Below are positions 34,118 to 45,703 of a stretch of DNA of 64,000 bases, piece by piece. The position numbers and the translations under genes are program-made. Position 1 is the stretch's first letter; every line of letters starts with the position of its first letter. Origin of the DNA: Hermatobates lingyangjiaoensis. Lineage: Eukaryota > Arthropoda > Insecta > Hemiptera > Hermatobatidae. A model generated the notes under the pieces. It was not told the origin of the DNA and made no database searches. It saw only the letters and a list, made by a program, of their open reading frames with translations. The stretch lies in assembly GCA_026182355.1 (NCBI GenBank), contig JAPFBL010001929.1, positions 1,852,001-1,916,000 on the forward strand, read 5' to 3'.

Positions 34118-35954
34118 TTTTTACTATTCAAGTCTAATAGTTCATATTTATTCTTTTAACAATTTCAAGCTTCCAGCTATAAAAGTTTTAAATTATACTG
34201 AAAAACCAACTTTGAATTCGATTTGAGTATACCTAACTGGTTAATTACTGATATTTTGTTCCCAATATATATTCACAGCAACCTTATATCAGGGTACACA
34301 AAAAAAAAGTTAAAACTTACTCAAAATAAATTGGATTTTTATAATTTTTGACAAAGTGAAAGAAATCTATTTTATAAAAAACACTAGCATGTCATAAAAT
34401 TCCAAGTATAATATTTTTTTTAAAGGTGGAAATGCAAAAACCTAATTCAAAATTGAAAACATTCTTTGAAAAATTTTCTGAATAATCAGATTATTTGCTT
34501 GCATCAAATAGAATTTAGTATCTGATAAACGATGTAAGATTCGTGATTTTTATCGAAATAAAACACTTCAATTTTGAGTAAAGAACGTTAAAAAAAATGT
34601 AAACTTTAATAAAATTTAAATTTTCGTAATAATATGACGTTCTTATGTGACCACAACTACAATATCGAACAAAAAAATTGTCTGTGTAATTATTTAAGTG
34701 ACTAGAAGTTATATTCATTATTAGAACGAGACTTAGTAACAACTAATTGAAATGATAAATAAGATGTCATTTCTTCTAGACATATACATACAGCCGGAGT
34801 TTATGAAACTTATCCTATCCCATTAATAATTTAAGTTATTACTAAATGATTTATCAATAGGTTTAAGCAACAATATTTTACTTCACTCTTAGTAAAATGT
34901 AGTGGTAATGATAAAATTTGATTGATTTTACATCTTGATGTGTTCTATAGACATTTCTAAAATTGTATTGATGATATCTGAGTGCATGTGGGTGAGATTA
35001 ATTCTTGCAACTTCGATACAAAATTATGAAATTCCTGATACAAATAATTCTTTATCAGGAGAATAGTTTTTGTTAATGTCGAATCATGACAAAGGTGTTT
35101 TATGATTATTTATACCAAAACACAAACTATTCTTTCCCATTCTTTTGTAGACAATAAAAAATTGCCATTTTGCACATAACATCATCACAATATTAAGTTC
35201 AATACAAGGCAAATTTTGTTTTAGATATTAAGAAGACAAAGAAAGTCAAATAACATCTTCTTTCTTCCTTATTACTTTCATAATCACAGATTCTTACAAA
35301 GTCAAATAATAATAACCTTTACTCTATATACAAAACAAAATCATGAAGAATCAAATCAACGTTCAAAGTAAAATTAAAAAAAATGTGAAGGTGATTTCAT
35401 TCATTAACCATATTAAATGTCTAAATACGTTAAAATAAAAATGAGTGCATATTACATTTGACTGCCTTCCAAGCACTCAATGAACGGGTAATATGACATC
35501 CTTCCCTTAATCATTAATATAATTAATAAGTAAATTTAGATGAGTAATTTTAACTAATTAATACAAAGGATTATGCTGCAGAAATAATCTCACCAAGTGA
35601 ATGACTATAAACGGAAATATTTTCCAAAGTATAATTTGTACACAACTTAAAAATACTGAAGTATTTTTGCCAAGAATGCTCTGGCATTGCTATAAGTAAA
35701 TATTTTATTAAATTCATAAATAATCAATTTAATTAACTGATTATTCTAATGTGACTGTCTTCATTATTCAAATTATAAAGAGAATATATAAGTAATTATA
35801 GAATTAGGAAAAATATTTGCAATTCGTCATTGGAGGTCTCCACTCCCAAATAGAGGAATCTTTAAACGTTCAAAATAAGTTGCAATGCTAGTGACCTCGC
35901 TTGTAGGAGAAACAATAACAGTTCATATTTAAATTCATTTATTCTAATGAGCCT
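34118..35954. other. AT-rich intergenic, no gene seen
   Basis: No gene or clear repeat was recognised. Confidence 0.4.
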
Positions 35955-38040
35955 ATAAGTGCTTTACTGGTTGTAATGAAAAGGTAATCAATCAATAGTT
36001 AAAGTCGTGGAAAAAATCTGGAGTGGCCATTGTTAAACAATGTTCAACAAATTAATTGTGTCAACACCCATTACAAAAATAAAATATCTTTTATTATTTC
36101 AAAATTACAAGCGCAGTACGGCATTCAATACTTTTCAATAACATAAGAAAGTTACACCTTGTTAATTTACACTGAATGTTTATATTATCTCATTTCTACG
36201 ACATCTAAGTCGTTATATACTTCATACATGCAATATACAATGCTTAACAATGAATTATTTATGAAGAATAAATATGTACATCTGTAACATGATATCTATC
36301 AAAAAGGTTTTGCTTAATTAATGCTAGTGAATTATAAGAAGTATAACTTTCATATTTATTTGAATAACCTAATCGTAATATTATTTTTTCAGTCATATTA
36401 AATTACAGTAATTGTTATATTAAATTAATCAAGTGAAAATATCTCAATTCACAATATATTTCCGATTAAAATGGGTCTAATCTTTATATAAAATATTCTG
36501 AACCAAATATATTGATAAAAGATTATTGTTGATAAAAGAAAACTTCTACTTCATAAATAATCCAGAATTAGCATTTTATATCTTTTATAGCATTATAATT
36601 AATGCACAAGATTGTATTTGAACAAAAAGATACAACATTTGTTAACTAAAAAGAATGCTCATTTAAAAATCACTTCTTCATATTCATTAAAAGTAATGAT
36701 TAAGTAACTATCCAGTTATTTTCATATGCCATTAATATGAAACTATTTAAGTACTTATTAAAGTGTACAAATAAGCTGAGATAAAAATTGTACTTACTAT
36801 TTGAAGTTATAACAGTATAAAGTTCAAGTTGAGTGAATAAACTTCTAAAATATTAAAGCTTAAAGGCACTCCCGAAAGCGTAACACCAAAATGGAGAACA
36901 ATGCCGACAGTTTTGTTTTATACAAGGTTTCTAAAAGTTAAAAAAAATTGGTCTGGTCTATACCAAACTATACGATAGTTAAATGTATTATCAAAATCAT
37001 GAATAATAAATTTAACTAAATTTATTTTGCTAGTTGTGATGAAAAGGTAATCAATATTTAAAGTTGTGGAAAAAATCTAGAGTGGCCATTATTAAGCAAT
37101 GTTCAACACTATTAATTTTGTTAATACTTACTTCAAAAATTTAATATCTTTCTTATTTTAAACTTCATTGGCAGTACGGACTTCACTACTTATCAGTAAC
37201 AGAAGAGTTACACTTTCTTAATTTGCAATGAATGTTAAATTAATATTATCTCATTTTTAGAACATATGAGTATAATATATAAGTCGTAGGGTATATAAGT
37301 CGTAATATGCTACATATATGCAATATACAATGTTTAATACTGTATGATTTATGAAGTATAAATATGTACATCTGTAACATAAGTATCAAAAATCTTTTGT
37401 TTAATTAATGCTACTAAATTGTAAGAAGTATAATTTTCATAATTCATTTGAATAGCCTAATGGAAATATTATTTCTTCATTCATCTTAAATTACAGTAAT
37501 TGGTATATAAAATAAATTAATTAAAAGTATCATAAGTAATTTAGTATAACTACCTTAATTTACAACATATTTCTACTTAAAATAGGTCTAATTTTCAAGT
37601 AAAATATTCAGTAACAAATATGTACTGTTAAAAGTAGATAATTATACTTCATAAGTAATCCATAATTAGCATTTTAAATCTTTTAACATTGTGATTATTT
37701 TATAATATTTTATTTCAGCAAAAAGATACAAAATGTGTTAACCAAAAAGAATGCTAAATAAATATCAACCGTCATATTGATTGGAAGCATTAAGTAATTC
37801 TCGAATTATTTCCAAATGACAATAATATTAAACTATATAAGTATTTATTATACTGCACAAATAAGTCGAAACAGAAATCGTACTTACTGTTTGAAGTCAT
37901 CATTGTATGAAATATCAAGTTGAGTGAATAATTTCTAAATTATTAGAACTTTATTTAAAGGCACTTAAATAGTTCTTACTTAGTGTTACGAAAGCGTAAC
38001 ACTTTACTAGAGCATAAAGGCGATGGTTTTTTTCTATTTA
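35955..38040. repeat. Tandem duplication of a ~1.07-kb unit
   Basis: Copy 1 (about 35955-36960) and copy 2 (about 37022-38040) share ordered blocks: GATGAAAAGGTAATCAAT, GAGTGGCCATT.TTAA.CAATG, ATTATCTCATTT, ATGCAATATACAATG, AAATATGTACATCTGTAACAT, AAAGATACAA and AAGTTGAGTGAATAA. Divergence is moderate. It encodes nothing recognisable. Confidence 0.8.
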
Positions 38041-38315
38041 CATCTTTCTTAAAGTAAAATGTATTTCATATGGAAGTTGATTTGTTTAAATGTAGTCTAT
38101 ACTCATGATTAAAAGTATTATAAGTGACGTTGCAACTATTCATTAGCTAGAGGTCGTAATATCCCCCCTCTGCTAGTCTTGATGATCCGTCAATTCGAGA
38201 CTCCAGAACGTCTTGAAAATATATATTTTTATGGAATTACAATCAAGGATTAATTTTAGACTGCTATCATTGGTCCCAGACTTAAATCTTTTTAAAGTAC
38301 TTTTTTTTTTTTTTG

Positions 38316-38400
38316 TTATGTTTTCCTCACGGGTAGTAACCCTACCATTAGGGAGTTTATTTTTGTTAACCTGTTCCCATTTGATTACAGGTTTTCTCAT
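38316..38400 (-). repeat. Short fragment shared with 54.9 kb
   Basis: The minus strand reads MRKPVIKWEQVNKNKLPNGR then VTTREENI. The same nucleotide block (GTTTTCCTCA.GGGTAGT.AC, GTAACCTGTTCCCATTT) lies at about 54898-54960, where it continues into a longer retroelement-like coding remnant. Confidence 0.65.
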
Positions 38401-38823
38401 TCAGTGTTATTGAACTGCATATATGTAGTTATTGGTATATAATTCATCAATTGGTAGGTTGTTTATAAAACCATGTTACACTACGCTGCAATTGCCACAT
38501 TAAATTAAATCAGTTTTTATTTTTATTTCATTTTACTATTTTCCCATGATTTAGCTTTAAATTTTGATGTGGCAGATAGATCAATAAATATTCATTAATT
38601 AATCATTCGTTTTCGAAATTGAAATCGATCTATTACAATTTCTACAATATATTTAATAGGCCGGTCCATCTACGACTCTTATCCAAACAACTCCCTTCCT
38701 GGCACAGTCGGAAATTCCAGCTGCTTCTGCTTACAGAAAGTCTTGTCAGTTTTTAAGTCTATCATTTTTTCAAATTACTCTGTGAATTAGCTCAGGCTCA
38801 GGCGACATACCCTTTCTCTAGTT

Positions 38824-38923
38824 CTTGTAGTCTGATCGTGACGTCACCAATGGTACCTGACCTCATGTCACGTGACGTCAGTGCCATGTACGACGTCACA
38901 TGTTCTTATCAGACTACAAGAGG
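38824..38923. promoter_or_regulatory. CRE cluster with a CLEAR/E-box palindrome upstream of KXD1
   Basis: Two full CRE octamers TGACGTCA (38839-38846 and 38873-38880), a third GACGTCA (38892-38898) and the palindrome GTCACGTGAC (38867-38876) lie 250-315 bp before the KXD1 start codon. TGACGTCA is the CREB/ATF site. GTCACGTGAC is the consensus CLEAR element bound by TFEB/MITF factors on lysosomal genes, which fits a BORC/lysosome-positioning gene. TTGTAGTCTGAT (38825-) and ATCAGACTACAA (-38921) form an outer inverted repeat, so the segment could instead be a small palindromic repeat. Binding is inference. Confidence 0.5.
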
Positions 38924-39080
38924 TGTTAATATTAGATTTTTTTAGTATAATCTGTATAACATTTTGTCTAAAAAGATTTTGATGACTTTAGATTATATAT
39001 TATATTTAAGCTTTATATATGAGATGATACAAGAGTTATCAAGAAAATTTTATGATAGAGAAAGGGAACACTGCTTTAAA

Positions 39081-39143
39081 ATGGCTCAGCGCGTTCGGCG
39101 GCTAGGGTTAAGGTTATCTCTCTTTGAACTTGGAAGGATCTAG
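39081..39143 (+). other. Possible upstream ORF in KXD1 leader
   Basis: An ATG at 39081 opens a 20-codon frame (MAQRVRRLGLRLSLFELGRI) ending TAG at 39141-39143, eight bases before the KXD1 ATG. If the transcript starts upstream of 39081, it would be a uORF just before the main start. The local sequence is GC-richer (GCGCGTTCGGCGGC), as at a transcription start region. The transcription start itself cannot be read from the sequence. Confidence 0.35.
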
Positions 39144-39151
39144 CGGACATC

Positions 39152-42100
39152 ATGGAGAATACACCTGAAAGTGATGTTGGTAGTATAGAATGTTTTCGAA
39201 ACTTTACTGCTCCAGAAGTTTTTATTCAAGGGATTGCTGGAACAGTTGATCAGCAAGATGTCGAATGTATTATTAGGGCTCAGAAGCAAATGTAAACGCA
39301 TTTTTTATTGTAATATTTCAATTCAGGTAACACTTACTAATGATTTTTTTTCAGGCTTCAACGATTTGAAAAAACTAATGAAATGCTCTCAAATTGTAAT
39401 ACACTTTGCATAACACGATTGAAAACTGCATCTGTTGAATTCAAAAAGCATACTCATTTATTAATTGAAATGAGGAAAGACTTGGATAATGTGTTCAAAA
39501 GAATTCAAACATTAAAATCTAAGTTGCTAGCTCAACATCCAGAAGGCTTCCAAAGTAAACCCAGTCAGTATTATTCATGTTATGTTATGATTTTCATATA
39601 ATGCATTTGTTACAAGTGTTTCTCATTCATGCTTAAGAAAAAGAAGTGGATGTTAAAGAACCAGTTGCAGCTTCCACCGATACAAAACCAACTTCAATAC
39701 CAGAAGCTCAGACATCATCTGATTCTAAAAAAATAAAAGGTATTAATTTTTACTGGATGATTTGTTTAATAACTAATTGGTATTTTAGTTCTGATACATT
39801 TTAAGTGTGATCAATTTTTATTTTAACTATGCCATTTATTAAAATAGTAATTGCTGTTAAGACTTAGCTAGAAGATTTAAAGATTTCCTAAAAATATGAA
39901 TGTTGATTATCCTTCATATGGAAATGCTTTGAAAATCTCCTTTTTACCATGCCATTTTTACTCCTGTTGATCATACTTCCTAGAAACCGTAGAGCTTTGC
40001 TCTTAGATGAATAGACGTACGTTTATTGGGTTATAACTTTTAATTTTAATTCCCTTCGTTATGTCCAGGGATGACTCAAGTATTAAAGCTCACAATAAAA
40101 TGTTTATAAATTTTAGATAAAAACAATTATATAACTTTTAAGTTTATATTTTAAAGTATTAATAAATGTTCTTATCAGTAATTAAACCCTGAAAAGTTAT
40201 CAACTTGTTTTTATTGTGGCTATAATATGTCAAACAGTTTGTACACAAACTCCTTATATCCAGAAATACAAATAACAAAATTTCACAATCTTTCGGTCAA
40301 AAAAGAAACAAACATGAATTACTCCATATATGTGTTTAAAAGTATTTTTTTTTTCAATTTTTGTTACTCGTCATTACAATGTGATGTGAAATGATCTGAA
40401 CACTGCTAGGGTATAACTTTCCCCTAAGAATAATTTTAACTGCTAAAATAAAATTGGCTGTTTCCAAACTCTACCATTTTTTATTTTCTTGGATCAACAC
40501 CTTAAAAATTGAGTGTTTCTCATTCTTTTATGTTCACCATGCCATCTTTAATTTTGATGTAATCATGAAGATGCCATAAAGACGAAATGTTGGCATAGAT
40601 TTTGAAACGCTGTATCAATAGCCAATACTCATAAGAAGAATAAAAATATTCCTTAAAATTCCTGAGTTTCCTGATAACCGTACAACCTACTAGAGATAAG
40701 TAGACACTAAAGGTAATGACATTTACGATTAATATGTTATAGCATATAGAATTGCCAAATTTCCATTATTATAGTGTACCTTCCGTTGTTAGAATGAGCA
40801 GTATTTTAAATATTTTGAAATGTCAGCAATATATATAATGTAAACTATATACTAGATATATTATTTGCAAAGTAATTTTTGAAAAATTAGGATGGAGCAA
40901 TTGTTGCATAAATTGCATAGTATGTTAACTATAGTAAATTTGACTAATTAATCGTGCTTTTTTTTTAATGAATTCATTGTACCAGTTTAAATTTTCCATT
41001 TTTGTAGTTTAATTCCTTTCATTGACATATGTATACATAATAGTGTGCTTTCATAATTATGTATATAAAATTGTGTCTTAAGTTGAATTATATTATGTAT
41101 ACATATAATATTCTTGATCTACTGTAAAATAATTACACTTGTTCAATATGACTGCAGTTTGTTTAGTTCGAATGTCTTAAGAAGTGTCACGTAGTAGTCC
41201 CATCCTTGTAAATGTAAGATATCTGATCTTATGTGAGCTCCCTTTGACTTTTGCTTGGTCTTATCAGTTAATTGGTTTCCCAAAACATGCTCCGCCATTT
41301 CCCCTCCTCCCTATTATTTTGTTCACTATCATAGCAAGCTTTGGAGGATTTGTTAGTATCTTTACTAGTTTTCGCAGATTTTTTTGGTTGAGCAGGCATA
41401 GATGGAAACAGAACAATAATTAACAGTATTTGTTCAGGTAATAAACTGTGAATTACTTTTCTGTCTATGAAAGCCGATAGTGTGACATTGGGTAATTTTG
41501 GAAAGAGCATGACTTCATCAAAGCAATAAGGACGGACTGATTTGGAATTATAAAGGAAGTCCCCACAAACCAGATGTTATTGAAAAAAACAAAGTGTTTT
41601 AAACAGTCAGTGTTCGATGGATAAGTTTACCTGAAGAATACTATGTCTTCAATAAAACTTGTTTGTGTGGAGACTCCATCAAAATTCTAAAAAATGTTCA
41701 TTAATTCTTATTTTCTCAATTGATCAATTTTTAATATGTAGTACTTTGAGATTATGACCAGTATTTACATTTACATCTTTTGAAGTTTCTTCTCTGTTTT
41801 GGAATTTTCTGTATCCAAAATATATCTTCTCTGCATTATTAGAGTTTGATGCAGAAACTAAGTGCTCATGTTACACTATCCATTTGAGGCTTTAGTTTAG
41901 GTCTCTGCTGCAGTCACCAAGAATTGATGCGATTGTTTTCATTTGATGTTTTAGTTTATGTATTAACTATAGCAATCAAGCCATTATTGTTCATCTAGAA
42001 ACTAAGTGCTCATGTTACACTATCCATTTGAGGCTTTAGTTTAGGTCTCTGCTGCAGTCACCAAGAATTGATGCGATTGTTTTCATTTGATGTTTTAGTT

Positions 42101-42764
42101 TATGTATTAACTATAACAATCCAGCAATTATTGTTCATCTAGGACAGTGTTTCCGAACCTTTTCAAGTGGGAATCAGTATTTTGTGAGTGCCATTTTTTT
42201 TTTCAAAACTAAACTTTTATGTGAACTGAACGGATTTTTAAATAGTTGCAAAAGGTAAGTAAGACTCAAATATAATCCAAATAATCGTTTAATGAAATTA
42301 TATTTTTGTCTATAGTAGATAGATATGTTATTAAAAGTTATAGTTTTTTTGTGCCTAATTAATGAAATATTGGAGGTAGCACATTATACGAATGGCATTT
42401 CTGAAGACATTTAATTGACTAAACCAGTCTGAAGTCAAACCATTTTTTTTCTGTATCATTAATATATATGATTATTATATAGATTAATGCAATGTATAAC
42501 TACTCACCATCTGTGTGAGCCTGTAGGAACTTTGATTACCAAAGACATTGTAGAGAGGGTAGAAACCTTGGAAGCCCATTTTACTTGACAAATCATGTTG
42601 TTTGTACCTTTAATTATGATCCATCTGTTTATTAACAATGTGTATAAATTTATTAAAATTACATTTGTCATTTTTCAGAAGAAAAGAAGACAAGAGAAGA
42701 TAATAGTTCTTCAAGTGACAGTGATATTCAAGAATCATCTGGTAATTCTGGTGATAGTACTTAA
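39152..42764 (+). CDS. KXD1: KxDL motif-containing protein 1 (BORC subunit)
   Basis: Exons are 39152-39291, 39355-39554, 39638-39739 and 42679-42764. Introns of 63, 83 and 2939 bp all have GT/AG ends (donors GTAAAC, GTAAAC, GTATTA; last acceptor TTTTTCAG). The joined 528 bp encode 175 residues, close to the usual 176 of the vertebrate protein. Residues about 35-48 (QQDVECIIRAQKQM) and 49-59 (LQRFEKTNEML) match the helical KxDL family core. The signature appears as EMRKDLDNVFKRIQTLK (about 85-101; R-K-D-L where K-x-D-L is usual), followed by AQHPEGF. The C-terminal third is acidic and Ser-rich (SSSSDSD), as in the family. KXD1 is a subunit of BORC, which recruits ARL8 and positions lysosomes, and it also associates with BLOC-1. 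The ATG at 39152 is the first in frame. Exon 4 lies inside a large inverted repeat. Confidence 0.95.
41853..42140. repeat. 144-bp tandem duplication in KXD1 intron 3
   Basis: AGAAACTAAGTGCTCATGTT...ATTGTTCATCT occurs at 41853-41996 and 41997-42140 with only a few differences, so the duplication is recent. Confidence 0.95.
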
Positions 42765-43350
42765 AAATGAAAAAAGCCTTCAACGAAAGACGGAAGCTCC
42801 TACAAGGACTTCAAGATACTTCAACCTGAAAGATATCGTACCTTCTACAAAAGTAGACGCAAGTCTTATTTACATGTCATTCCTCATATCAAATTATGTA
42901 TTTTAGGCCTCCTATTTCTATTATTAGGCGATATAATTTATGAATGGCCCAAAAGTATATATCTAGTGACTTTACTTATACAATTGTTTTGCTATATTTA
43001 CAATCTCGTGAATGCTCAAACTGGCTTTTGAAGGAAACTCAAAACTGTTGAAAACCCAAAATGTTCAGATTAAACCCTTTTAATTCACCACAGTATCAGG
43101 ATTTTTATCAAAAATCCTTATCTTCAAAAAAGATTTACATTTGTGTTAAATTTAATGAATGTGGTGAATTAGTCATTATGTCTAATATATTGTTGGAGGA
43201 GCGAGTTGTCATTAAACTTACTTTTTTTTCCTACCGGCAAATAATGAGATGTCTCTCTCGGTTGGAAGAACAGTTCACCAAAATATTGATTCCCACTTGA
43301 AAAAGGTTCAGAAACACTGTCCTAGATGGACAGTAATTGCTTGATTCTTA
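42115..43350. repeat. Inverted repeat flanking KXD1 exon 4 (hAT-like ends)
   Basis: The left arm (about 42060-42183) and right arm (about 43278-43400) are reverse complements. The central parts are CATCTAGGACAGTGTTTC / GAACC(T)TTTTCAAGTGGGAA. CAGTGTTTC.GAACCTTTT (from 42145, mirrored ending 43319) looks like a hAT terminal repeat. The ~1.1-kb space between the arms contains KXD1 exon 4 (42679-42764) and its 3' UTR, so the two arms are more likely two opposed MITE copies than one element. Confidence 0.75.
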
Positions 43351-43359
43351 TAGTTAATT

Positions 43360-43910
43360 CATAAACTGAATCAAATGAATGGAGTAGCATCAGCACTAGG
43401 TTTCTGCAGCAGATTCCTTGAAGTTGGAGGTTACTGGCACATTAAGGAACTTGTTGGAGTAATTGTTACTATTCATAGCATTATGAAAGAAAATTGGTTG
43501 ACCTGTTCGCAGTTTACTCAACAGGGTGACACCTAGCTGGCTTGTTAGCTTGGTATGGTAAAAGGACTGTCACGCGACCTGACAATTTGAATGGAGCTAT
43601 ATCAGACAAAATGATGTCAATAAGGTCGGGTTATTCATTAGAGATTTACTAATGTTCCCCTCACACAACTGCAATCTACACTCTGTGCATCTATTGTCTC
43701 GTAGCGTACCAGCATCGAGACCACCAGCTAATGGATCTCGAGGACTGCTTGAATATCGACCAGTACCACAATGAAGGAGATCATGCTCCTTACAGAAGGG
43801 CATCTCTACTGATCAATTCGTCACCAAATAACCAAAAGTGGTTAATTCTGAGGTAAAAAGGAAAAACAAACAAAAGTCTCCACACAAATGAAGTTTTATC
43901 CAACAGCAAC
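43360..43910. other. Spacer after KXD1, no gene supported
   Basis: A short segment at 43410-43458 (VTGTLRNLL-like, followed by GTAATT) could be a small exon, but it overlaps the inverted-repeat arm. A 68-codon minus frame (43597-43803) has no recognisable motif. Confidence 0.3.
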
Positions 43911-43946
43911 AACGCGTTTCGAACACTTTGTGTTCATCAGGAAGAC
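43911..43946 (-). ncRNA. Hammerhead-like motif in PLE 3' tail
   Basis: The minus strand has CTGAT directly followed by the perfect six-pair stem GAACAC (43935-43930) with GTGTTC (43926-43921), then GAAA and palindrome ACGCGT. Compared with the copy at 33.5 kb, three bases (including G8 and A9) are absorbed or deleted, so catalysis is unlikely. It lies about 270 bp downstream of the PLE coding remnant on the same strand. Confidence 0.5.
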
Positions 43947-44210
43947 ACTAATACAAATTATATCTAATCAGTTACAAAATTAGAGTGAAATAATAAAATT
44001 CAATTAAGAGAATTCAAGACATATCCAAGGATGTGGTGCTGACGGGTTGGCCCAGTGAAAACAACAAATAGGGAATAGATCCGCTGCGAAAGAGGAGGGA
44101 TAAGGCATTTAGGAAATAAGGTGACAAAGGTGTCGGGTATGCTTGAAAAGCGTTAACTGAAATTCAGAAGGCCAGAAACACTAATTTAGAGGAAAGAAAC
44201 TTTTTTTTTT

Positions 44211-45065
44211 AATTTATCTTTGTGATTCTAGGAACAGTTTAAGAAATTTCGAACACCCTGGAATTCGATCATTAAGACATAGAGAGGCAGAAAGATTATT
44301 AAGGATTGAAGGCTTTGTTTATTTGGAAAGCTTCCAAACTACAAATTTCTTAAAACTTTCTATTCGCATGTAGGATGGTAAGGTTCAAGTTTGGGTCAAA
44401 GCTGTGATTTTGTGTGACAAGGTGTTTTGCAAAATGTGAAAAAAATTCATTATTCTTATTGTCATTTTTCCTTTGCAAATATTCATTAAAATGTTCACGG
44501 GTTCTCTTTTCAAAGGAGCTCACAGTCATACCAATGTAAAAACATTGATAATTGTTACAGGACAACTTATAAACTCCACTCAATGAACTGGGATAAAAAT
44601 CCGATTTAAGATTAACAAGGATTTTAAATAACCATTTGTTTTGTAACTGACTCTAAAATTAAATTTTCTTAATATATTAGCAATTTTTAACGAGGAGGTT
44701 CCCACATAAGGTAGGGTAATCCAGGAATTTGGGAGGGATTCTAAGCAGTTTTGGGGAAAAATAGTGTTTAAAAGAGTTCTTCTTTCTTTTTTATATAACA
44801 GCTTGTTTATTAACTGTATAGAATAACCGTTATTTATTGCAATGGTTTTTATTGTGTCTATTTCTTTTACGCGGTTTTCTTTAGATAAAGGTGTAGTAAG
44901 CAAATGATGTATCATTGAATGGAACGCACTTAATTTGTATGGCATGGGATGAAAGGAGGAGGCGTGTATGACAGAGTCCGTGAAAGTGGGTTTTCGAAAA
45001 ATGTTGAAATTCAAGGAGTTTTTATGGCAAGTTATTTTTTCACATTCCATAGTCACGGATTGCAC
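44211..45065 (-). pseudogene. Penelope-like element, RT thumb and GIY-YIG endonuclease
   Basis: The first frame (45065-44580) begins with the end of the reverse transcriptase: FNIFRKPTFTDSVIHASSFH, then the thumb and linker with KENRVKEIDTIKTIAINNGY and WITLPYVGTSSLKIANILRK. The second frame (44583-44350) is the GIY-YIG domain: SGVYKLSCNNYQCFYIGMTV, then SSFEKRTREHFNEY. The frames meet with a one-base shift at 44580-44583. After the stop at 44350 the family C-terminus continues in other frames (LEAFQINKAF) to about 44211. The catalytic RT palm is missing upstream of about 45070, as in a 5'-truncated insertion. Stops and frameshifts mean it is dead. It probably sits in an intron of the gene represented by 45202-45910. 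Confidence 0.9.
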
Positions 45066-45201
45066 AACTAATGATTTTAAAAGTGGTTAGGTTACAATAA
45101 TGACCCCAGTTTTGTTAGAGGAGGACTACTAACTATTCGCTGCTTTAAATTGCACTTTCTTTGTTCCTAATTCAATTTGGATGTACCATTATTACTGCTA
45201 G

Positions 45202-45418
45202 TTTGGCACCGATACCTGTAGTGAAAGACCCTCCGTTAAGACCATTCATATTCATTCTTCAGTTACTGTGTCAGTTGGAAACTCATGTTGCTTCTTCAGA
45301 TGCTGACAAATCACAAAGTATGATTCAGGAGGTTTCAGAATGGGTCCACATACTTAAAGAATTAAATAATCTTGCTCTTGTTGAAGAGATATTTTTGACC
45401 AGGTGGTCAGAAGGATCG
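45202..45418 (+). CDS. Probable internal exon of an unidentified gene
   Basis: The acceptor ACTGCTAG precedes the segment and a consensus donor GTAAGT follows at 45419. It encodes about 72 residues: LAPIPVVKDPPLRPFIFILQ, LLCQLETHVASSDADKSQSM and IQEVSEWVHILKELNNLALV, then EEIFLTRWSEGS. The composition is that of a soluble, amphipathic-helical protein and is unlike the AT-driven frames around it. It enters in phase 2 and leaves in phase 0, matching the candidate exon at 45704. The family was not recognised. The reading frame stays open past the donor, so a retained form is possible. Confidence 0.5.
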
Positions 45419-45703
45419 GTAAGTTTAAAAGACAACTTTGGCGCTTCTTTGAACAGCTAGTTTTACATGTGTAATGATAAATTTCTGTTCACGCGTTCAT
45501 ATTCTGGCGATTTGCCAAGGCATTCTTCATTATACTTAAGCATATAACAAAAAAATACACTGTATTAGAAAGTAAACAACTGTACATACTTTTGGGCCAT
45601 CCATTATTAAAATATTGACTGTGTTCGTTACCATTTTACTGAAAACAATTTCTGTTTTATATTTTGTTTTAGAATTAATATTTAATTTATTATGTACAAT
45701 CAG

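Noticed and set aside
43410..43458. Possible micro-exon (VTGTLRNLL-like) with GTAATT donor, phase-compatible with 45202
   Set aside because: It overlaps the inverted-repeat arm and is only 49 bp; support is too thin to annotate.
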